From Melieria omissa (lineage: Eukaryota > Arthropoda > Insecta > Diptera > Ulidiidae): a DNA stretch of 64,000 nucleotides. The notes under the pieces are model-generated. The model searched no databases. It saw only the letters and a program-made list of their open reading frames with translations, and was not told where the DNA came from. A program made the position numbers and the translations under genes. Positions within the stretch are counted from its first letter, which is position 1. Every line of letters begins with the position of its first letter. Below, piece after piece: positions 56,700-64,000 of this stretch. The stretch covers positions 39,935,348 to 39,999,347 of the forward strand of contig OZ020268.1 of NCBI GenBank assembly GCA_963971225.1. Reading direction: 5' to 3'.

Positions 56700-57890
56700 A
56701 TACAACAGTAGCGCGAAAAGGGTTAAGGCATTTATCACTTGACTGTTTTAGAGCAATTTTTATGTGCAGCGACGCAGCCATGGCGTGCATTTGAGCAACA
56801 AATTAAAATTAAAACTGTAACAACAATTTCTCGCCGCAATATGCTGTCGTAAGTGGCGAAAACTGCCGGCAAAAAACCACAACTGGCCGACGGAAGCCAT
56901 TTCAAGTTGCCAGCTTGCATAATAAGCGGCGCGCATTCGCATTAATTCTCGAAATGCAAAAACAAATTTCAAGGCGGACTAAAGTGCAGACACACAGCGA
57001 GCCGAATTGGCAATAAAAACTGTAGCAACAGCAACGACAAAAAACAAGTTTAACATTCTCGGTCACAGCTCGATCAGACCAGAATCGAGTGTTGAGTGCA
57101 ACGCTGGAAGTTGCGAAGCGAGATCACAATTGCCGATCGCATGTACAGAGTCTGTCGGTGCGGGACGCACTGCGGCGACAAAATGAATGCGCGAAGCACA
57201 GCAATTTACATGTGGATGCTAAAATAGCAGCAAAAGCAACTGCGACAAAAACAAAACAAAACAAACAAATGCAAATGCTAAAATGTTAAAGCGTTGTGTT
57301 TGTGTTGTGTTGTTTGTGCATCAGTGTTGTCGTTGCCGTTGTTGCTGTTATTGTTGTGGTTATTTTTGATCGTAAATTTATTCAAATATGCAATAACAAA
57401 CCATTACAATCGGTAATAGCCATCAAATCGAATGACAATAATTCAGACACAAATATGTAGTAATTAAATTGGCCACAGCACGCAATGGGCGCGCAGGGCA
57501 GGCGACAGCTGTTGCAGCGGCCGCTTCCGAGCGTCGTTCATCAATGCGGACACACTGCACGTTTTGCGGTGCGGTCGTGTTCGACAGAAATTTCTCAATT
57601 GCGTGGCTACAAAATTTCGCATTAAATTACAGCACAACACAACACAACAAAATACAACAACAACAACAACAACGACGACGAGGAGAGCGCAACAACAACC
57701 ATAAATAGAATTGATCAGTTCCGACTGTCAACTGTCGGCGTCGCAATTTTCAACAGGCGTTTTTTTTTGTTTTTTACGAATTGTCACATGAAAGTGCGTG
57801 AATATTGTGGGCAGTGCCAAAGGTTGAGTTCAATGGAATTAAATTAGAGCAACTTTTGATAATGGAGCGTTGACAGACTGTTGTCGCGGA
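56700..57890. other. Motif-free CAA-rich gap between arrays
   Basis: Starts with CGAAAAGGGTTAA near 56,716. GC-balanced sequence with (CAA)n at 57,650-57,673 and (GTT)n near 57,320-57,358; no ACTCCGAAA. The 57,469-57,708 plus open frame (79 codons, Ala/Arg/Asn-rich) has no domain. It could be unique regulatory DNA between repeat blocks. Confidence 0.4.
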
Positions 57891-57899
57891 ATACCGCAG

Positions 57900-59490
57900 T
57901 GAGGGACCATAACCAGACAGTCTCAATCAAATTTGTTAAAGAAATAAACTACTCCGAAGGTGGATGTTTGTAGAGTGAATAACGTTTACCTTAGACCAGA
58001 TGCCATAACCAGACAGAAGTAATAATTCACTCCGAAAGACGGTAGTTATAGAGTGGAGAGTGTCTCCGTTAGATCAGTTGACATAAACAGACAGTTAGAA
58101 GAAATATATCACTCCGAAAGTCGATTTTTATAGAGTGGAGAGTGTATCCGTTAGATAAGTTGCCATAACCAGACAGTTAAAAGGAATATAACACTCCGAA
58201 AGTCAAAATTTATTGAGTGGAGAATGTATCCGTTACGCCAGTGGCCATAACCAGACAGTAAGAAGAAATATGTCACTCCGAAAGTCGATTTTTATAGAGT
58301 GGAGAGTGTCTGCTATAGACTTAATGCTATAGCCAAACAATTAGAAGGAATGTATTACTCCTAAATTAGGTAGTTATAGAGTGGAGGGTGTCTACCTTAG
58401 ATCACTTGCCATAACCAGACAGTTAGAAGCAATATATCACTCCGAAAGGCTTTAGTTATAGAGTGGAGAGTGTCCATCATAGACTATATCCCATAACCAG
58501 ACAGTTAGAAGGAACATATCACTCCGAAAGACGGTAGACGGAGAGAGTTTTTATCTTAGACCAGTTGCCAGAACCAGACAGGTAGAAAGAATATATTGCT
58601 CCGAAAGTCTATACTTCTGAAGTGAAGTCTCCACTAGATCAGTTGCCATAACAAGTCAGTTAGAAGGAATGTATTACTCCGAAAGTCAATATTTATAGAG
58701 TGCAGAATGTCTCCGCTAGATCAGTGTCCATAACTAGACAGTTAGAAGGAATAAATCGATCGGAAAGACGGTAAATATTATAACCAGACAATTAGAAGGA
58801 ATCTATCACTCCGAAACTTGATATTTATAGAGTGGAGAGGGTCTCCGTTAGATCAGTTGCCATAAGCAGACAATTAGAGGTATTAAGTCACTCCGAAAGT
58901 CAATATTAATAGATTGGAGAGTGTCTCCGCTGGACCATTTGCCATAACCAGACAGTTAGAAGGAATAAATCACTTCGAAAGAAGATGTTTATAGAGTAAA
59001 AGGTGTATCCGCTAGACCAGTTGCCATAACCAGACAGTTAGAAGGAATATATCACTTCGAGAGACGGTAGTATTAAAGTGGACAGTGACTTCGTTTAACC
59101 AGTTGCCTTAACCAGACAATTATAAAATATATATTACTCCGAAAGTTGATATTTATAGAGTAGAAAGTGCCTTCATTATATCAGTTGCCATAACTATACA
59201 GATAGAGGGAATAAATCACTCCGAAAGACGATATTTACAGAGTAAAGAGTGTCTCCGCTAGTCCAGTTGCCATAACCAGACAGTTAGAAGGAATATATCA
59301 CTCAAAAAGTCCATAATTATTTTGCGGATTGTGTATACTTTAGATCAGCTTTCATAACCAGACAATCAGATGAAATAAATCACTCTGAAACTCGGTAGTT
59401 ATAGAGTAGATCATGTCTATCCTACTAGTAAGCAGAACTAGAAAGTTTTCATCAGACAATTTGCAAGAATAAATCATTCCGAAAGACAGT
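57900..59490 (+). repeat. 82-bp satellite carrying the ACTCCGAAA core, ~19 copies
   Basis: Unit: CCATAACCAGACAGTTAGAA, GGAATATATCACTCCGAAAG, TCGATATTTATAGAGTGGAG, AGTGTCTCCGTTAGATCAGT, TG. The core starts at about 57,951, 58,030, 58,111, 58,193, 58,275, 58,357 (variant), 58,439 and 58,521, so the period is 79-82 bp; later copies vary more. The core is always on the plus strand. The spacer is unrelated to that of the neighbouring array. Extra copies of the core without the satellite lie at 59,832 and 59,855. Confidence 0.95.
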
Positions 59491-59494
59491 AATT

Positions 59495-61190
59495 ACAGTA
59501 ACCGTTCTACATGCTGACAGTTTTTACATACAAAATTCAATAAACTGTTGGCTTTCATTTCCACAATAAATAATTTTATTGCAAAAGTCAACAACGACAG
59601 GTGTTAATGAACTACGGATGCTAATAAACTGCTAATTAACAACAAACATTCATTTCTGAAACTACGTTCATCTCATGATCGTAGAAATCGGGGTTAATTC
59701 TGAGATTTTTGCATATAAATTGAAAAATTTAAGCATTCCTCCTTTGGGTAATGTGATGTTAGCAAAAGTTATAACTACTTGTTTTCATTAACTAAAACTT
59801 TTTATTGACTAAACGTTTACTGTACTGAAATACTCCGAAAACAATGTAATTGACACTCCGAAACTCTTCTTCTGAAGCCCATTTTAAATGCTTTAATTTT
59901 CCAAAACATAATCTGCACTCCTACATCGGTAAGAAACTTATGGTACACAACTTTCGAAACCTATTCAATGCTTTTGTTGCATATTTCAAGTTCTTTAAGT
60001 CTTTAAGACAAGTTTATTTTACTATTTTCCCTTTCTTTCTTTTTTTTACTGTACAAACGTTCGCAAACATTATGTTCACTGTTTTCAAGCCCCTCTCTTT
60101 TTTCTATGCGTTTTAGGATTCAAAATCCATTTTAATCTTTCAGCTTTCAGTAAATAATATGATCGTTTCAGATCGTTTCTATCTTTTGTGGGTTCAGTTC
60201 GAGTCGGTATTGGGTCCATTTTCAAACCGATTCGGACAATTTTTAAAGCTACAGCAGAGATAATTACGCATTGTTTTGTCTCAAAATTGAACGCAAATCA
60301 TTCACATTTTTTTCCAAATTTTCAATGAATTATTTCCTACGGGCTGTTTGCCATTACGCCTTCTGAACGCCAGCTTACGCCTTCTTGCCAGCTGTCCAAC
60401 TACACTGTCCAGCACACTGGAACTTTGCACCCAAAGCAAACAATTAGAAACATTGTTGTTCACTAAAACACTCGCACTTGTCGCACTTACAAACAACGTA
60501 AATGCAGATATGAGATAAAATTTCGCACAACTTACGTTGGATACATGTGGTTATATACAAAATACAAATACACATATATACAGTTTAGCATAAAAATATG
60601 CAATCAGTCACCGCACCTACGGTCGTCCAGTCACTTTCTGTTTACAAACAAAAAACTGGCTTTTGAATTTATAAACACAACAACAACAACACAAACGATA
60701 TCGGTATTCTATAGGCACAACATGCGCGGGTTGCATTTTGCACTGACGTCATTTCGCAAAAAGATGAAAGAACAAAGCGGAGGAGTGTTCAAATAAACGC
60801 TTCGTTTGTAACAAAGGAAATTTACATAAAAACTCTTCAATGATGAGTCAAAATTAAGGAATTTCTAATTAGTTAGTTATAAATATTTAATCGATTAAAA
60901 CACTTGAATCATTTGTAATTGAAATCGTAAAAAACGCCAACAAGTCGAAAAGCATTGCCAATTTCAAAATTACTACAACAAATCGACAAATCACATTAAA
61001 TCTCGTGAAAGTAGACAATCATGGTGCGCCAGTGACGTGACGCTCGTTTAGGCGTTTACAGTTTTTACAGCTACACTGTAAACAACGAGGCTCGTAGTTA
61101 TTGGGGAAAATAGTAATAAATGGAAATAATAGCGTTGTAAACATGGTACAACAAAAACCTATAAAATATCGCAATAACAGCGGCAAAATA
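59495..61190. other. Centre between oppositely oriented core arrays
   Basis: After two last forward cores (59,832; 59,855) no core occurs from ~59,870 to 61,193. Within, 60,330-60,545 is more GC-balanced: the minus strand has a 64-codon ATG frame at 60,496-60,302 (Met-Phe-Val-Ser...; ends KIWKKM) preceded by ACGTAAGTTG near 60,537, a donor-like word. 61,020-61,100 is also GC-richer. I see no recognisable protein. Confidence 0.4.
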
Positions 61191-62370
61191 GAGTTTCGGA
61201 GTTGGCAAAAAAAAAAATTAGGAGTAAATTTTGACACCGTTTCAAAGTCAGTTCGGGATATTAAAATGGATTTTGAAAGTTTTCATGGCTTGAATTGACT
61301 CTAGTTCAATGTTGCAACTAGGGGGCCTCGCTTCGGAGTTGCACATTTACATTTCGGAGTAGGTTTCGGAATCAAAATTGTATAGTGACAAACATTATTC
61401 TTAATGCTGTAAGAAATCTGTAATATTTGTTGCAACAGGTTATTGCTTTTGTTGAAAAATAGAGTTTAGGAGTTATTAAACAAAATTTCGGAGTAAACTT
61501 AGATAATAAATTGGGTATTAAGGCCTTTTATTGCACGAATGGACACAAATTTAATGCTGAAACTTGAAACAGCGCTTTGGGGTGGGAAATTCTGACTTTG
61601 GAATATCTTTCGGAATTCAATTATTGGTGTTAAAACTGTTTTTAGGGCTTAATCAATATATGAATATTTTTTTTTGGCTTTATTCTAAAATTTTTTTTGA
61701 AAAGTAAAGTTCAGGGTTAACAAATGTATGTTAGGAGTCAATTTAAAACAACGTTTCAAAGTGAATTTGATATAATAAATAGAGTATTTGCAAATTTTAT
61801 TGGTAAAATTTGTTATGATTGTATACTACAATTGAAGAGTATCGTTTCGGAGTTGAAAATTTAGATTTCGGAATAGTTTTTGAAATAAAATTTGTATAGT
61901 GACAAAACAATTTCTTAATGCTGGAATTAAATTTAAATATTTTTGCTACAATCCAAAGCTTTTATCGAAAAGTCCAGATCGAAAAATTTCGGAGTAATTA
62001 ATGTTAAATCAAAATTTGGATATTTTTTTGCTTTTTTTAAAGCTTTTGTTGAGGCTAAAGTTCAAGGTTAACAAAATAAATTTAGGAGTCAATTTAAAAC
62101 AACGTTTCGGAGTCAATTTGAAATGACAAATGGAGTGTTTTAATTTAAATTGAATTAAACTTGAGTCCAATTCATTGGTTAAACTGAAGAGGAGCGCTTC
62201 GGAGTTGGAAATAAAGATTTCGGAATAGCTTCGGGAATAAAATTTTTAGTTAGAAACAATTTTTATTTTTTAATAAACATTTTAAGATTTTGTTGCTATA
62301 ATACAATCCAAAGTATTGTTTGAAAAGACAAGTTTCGGAGATAGCAAACAAAATTTCGGAGTCAATAAAT
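61190..62370 (-). repeat. ACTCCGAAA array, reverse orientation
   Basis: TTTCGGAGT (complement of the core) occurs at 61,194, 61,352, 61,486, 61,845, 61,987, 62,105 and 62,354, with one-base variants CTTCGGAGT at 61,331 and 62,198, and TTTCGGAAT, TTTAGGAGT and TTTCGGAGA elsewhere. A larger unit is visible: CTTCGGAGTT..., ATTTCGGAATAG and AAATTTGTATAGTGACAAA recur near 61,331, 61,845 and 62,198, and TTAGGAGTCAATTTAAAACA recurs near 61,730 and 62,083. No forward core seen in this stretch. Confidence 0.92.
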
Positions 62371-63184
62371 TGATTGGATTTAGTTGGAGTTTATAATATT
62401 AGAATCGAACCTGAATTCAAGCCAGTGCCTCAGTTGAATAAAAAGGTTTTAAAGTTGAGTAATTTAAATTCGGAATTATTATTGGAAACAAGTTGAGACA
62501 GCAATATTATTACTATAAAAAAAGGTTTTTTGCGAGGTAAACTTCATTTTTACTGGCAAGTTATTCGAATTATTACTAAAATCTTGTTTGTGAAGTAAAT
62601 TTAACTTTGACAAGAATAAGGACCAGTTCTACAAAATATAAAATTGCTGCATTTATTTCGTGCCAATCTTTCGGAGCTTCAAAGTTAAAATATAATAATT
62701 TACTTATAATTGATTTCCTTAGAATTACGGTTTAAATGTTGGGGTTAAATTGAAAGCTTTCATGGTTAAATTTTTCATGGTTAAACTTTACGAAGGGAGT
62801 TTCGTAGTTGGGGATACGGAATCCCCGCATAAATGTTAAAGAAATAAAATTCAGACAAGCATTCCGGAAAACAATTGTGAGAGTGATAAAGATAACTCTT
62901 ATTGGTGGAACCGATGTCGGGAATCGTCGTCGGTGTAGAACACCAGACACAGTTCAAGTGAACTACTTCGTCTCGTTATTGTTCCATAATTTCTGCTCCT
63001 GTAAAACAGGTCCATACCGAACCGTTGGGCTTTGAAAGTTCCGCTTTCAAGTTAAGATTTTAGGTAGCTTACATATAGTTCACCTCAAACAGGCCTTGAC
63101 ATCAAATTTAATTTTAGACTTTGGATCTCTTTCAACCAAATCATCGCTCTTGTGACGCGAAGAATGGCCGGTAATTTAAGTATG
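62371..63184. other. Non-coding DNA at the array edge
   Basis: Degenerate continuation of the array to ~62,810 (TTTCGGAGCTT near 62,671, TTTCGTAGTTGGGG near 62,800), then unique-looking sequence. Small open frames only. Confidence 0.45.
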
Positions 63185-63197
63185 TAAGTCCCATAAT

Positions 63198-63505
63198 TGC
63201 CGGCCTCGCCGATCCAGCGGATAGCGCGCTGGCTTCTCATACCAGAGGTCCTAGGTTCCATTCTTAGCTCGGACTGGTAAAACACTCGTCTACTTCTATC
63301 GCCATCCACATGAAGCAGATGAGAATTACAAGAATCGCTGTTCGGATTCGGTGTTAAACTGTAAGTCCCATCCCTTCCTTCCCCATCCGTTTGATTTGAG
63401 TGTTGTGGCTCATATTGGAAAAAACGGGTGGAATTTGTGGCATCACAATGGGCCCATATGAAGGCCTAAGGCCTTTAAACACACATTTGTCTACCTAACC
63501 TAACC
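63198..63505 (+). mobile_element. tRNA-derived SINE with LINE-like tail, full length
   Basis: Flanked by TAAGTCCCATAAT (63,185-63,197) and TAAGTCTCATCAT (63,506-63,518), 11 of 13 matching. Order: GCCGGCCTCGCCGATCCAGC, GGATAGCGCGCTGGCTTCTC (A-box region), AGGTTCCATTCTTAGCTCGG (B box with changes), then CACATGAAGCAGATGAGAAT, TACAAGAATCGCTG, TTCGGTGTTAAACTGTAAG. The last ~90 bp (GGCATCACAATGGGCCCATA... CTACCTAACCTAACC) resemble the sense 3' end of the RNase H LINE (CACAATGGGCCATTGTGG... CCTAACCTAACC). Confidence 0.9.
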
Positions 63506-63678
63506 TAAGTCTCATCATCTAGAACCTATAATAGAATTTTAGAAACTTTCTCCATGATCTCTCGAGTATCTTTTTAAGTTTAACTCTTTTTCTTAGAGCT
63601 CAAACTTAAATCAACCTGAACTCGAAAAATATAAAATTCTTGACCTGACTTTCGAATGAGTAGACTGAGACTTTGTTT

Positions 63679-63680
63679 AC
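63679..63680 (-). promoter_or_regulatory. 5' splice donor of the host exon
   Basis: Minus-strand AAACAG followed by GTAAACAAAG. The open frame runs through CAG at the junction in phase 0 and becomes poorly coding beyond it. Confidence 0.75.
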
Positions 63681-64000
63681 CTGTTTGATGTGATCGCGTC
63701 GCACAAAATCGATCGCACCTGGATTGTGATCGGCAATGCTGAGCACTGGATTCGCCGCCGCTAGCGTTGTGCCAGTTGTCGAGGACGCTGAAAACGTGCT
63801 TGGCACGGCGACTTCAACTGTTGCTGCTGTTGACGTTTCCTCGGCACTTTGAGCTGCGATGACAGTTGCAGTTGTGTGGTTATGAACAATGGCAGCGCTG
63901 TCGATGTGCGCACTTGGCGGCGATTTGGTAAAGTGCGAGAATGACTCATTGAGTTGGCGCATTTGTGCGGCCGCGCGGCTGTCCGTTGCCGTTGCCGGCA
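63681..64000 (-). CDS. Partial host coding exon, unidentified protein
   Basis: The minus-strand frame is open from the window edge to the donor at 63,680, at least 106 codons. It begins, incomplete, PATATDSRAAAQMRQLNESF and goes on SHFTKSPPSAHIDSAAIVHN, with an Ala/Thr/Ser-rich middle (QSAEETSTAATVEVAV) and a more specific end, LSIADHNPGAIDFVRRDHIK followed by Gln. GC-rich third positions, absence of stops and a good donor make it the only convincing host exon here. An ATG lies at 63,962, but the frame is open upstream, so the start may be outside the window. No domain, signal peptide or membrane segment is visible; disordered Ala/Thr-rich stretches are common in fly regulatory and cytoskeletal proteins. 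I do not recognise the gene. The next exon would lie to the left on the minus strand, and I did not find it in the window. Confidence 0.75.

Overview
The window looks like nuclear DNA of a higher fly, most likely a tephritid fruit fly. This is inferred from AT-rich non-coding DNA, many CAA/CAG and CA runs, and the mariner, Tc1, R1-clade and RNase H-bearing LINE families present. It is nearly all non-coding and repeat-rich. The only host coding sequence I can defend is a partial exon at the right edge on the minus strand, ending in a clean splice donor at 63,680. Most of the window is therefore probably intron or intergenic DNA beside that gene. The longest open frames (13.8-18.4 kb and 8.2-10.3 kb, both minus) belong to non-LTR retrotransposons.

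Layout. 0-11 kb: a three-copy ~240-bp tandem repeat, a T-rich block split by a dead mariner (1,734-2,970), a gene-free block resembling a fly 5' leader, ~130-bp repeats, and a 5'-truncated RNase H-type LINE (8,078-10,363) inserted into a ~90-bp TTAA-flanked MITE. 13.5-19.1 kb: a complete R1-clade LINE with two intact ORFs, a T47 tail complement and a perfect 14-bp target duplication in a TGTR (ACAY) microsatellite. 20.4-24 kb: a ~250-bp tandem array holding a tRNA-derived SINE, a Tc1-type transposon and an 887-bp TIR element. 27-31.4 kb: LINE relics. 31.4-32.3 kb: a GTAA array. 36.5-37.3 kb: an ATGTA array. 39.4-41.6 kb: a truncated R1-type copy, a mariner relic and a 57-bp array. 45.9-48.1 kb: a LINE relic holding another LINE fragment, a 484-bp MITE and a SINE. 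50.2-51.3 kb: a ~117-bp array.

The most unusual region is 53.7-62.4 kb. Repeat families with different spacers and periods (irregular, 82-bp, then irregular again) all carry the nine-base core ACTCCGAAA. The core points one way from 53.7 to 59.9 kb and the opposite way from 61.2 to 62.4 kb, flanking a motif-free centre at about 60-61 kb.

Elements interact at the family level. The R1-type element occurs as one full and two short 3' copies, two of the three in ACAY-type microsatellite. The SINEs end in a tail resembling that of the RNase H LINE (CCTAA-type repeats), suggesting that LINE family mobilised them. No CRISPR, bacterial operon, rRNA or functional tRNA gene was seen.
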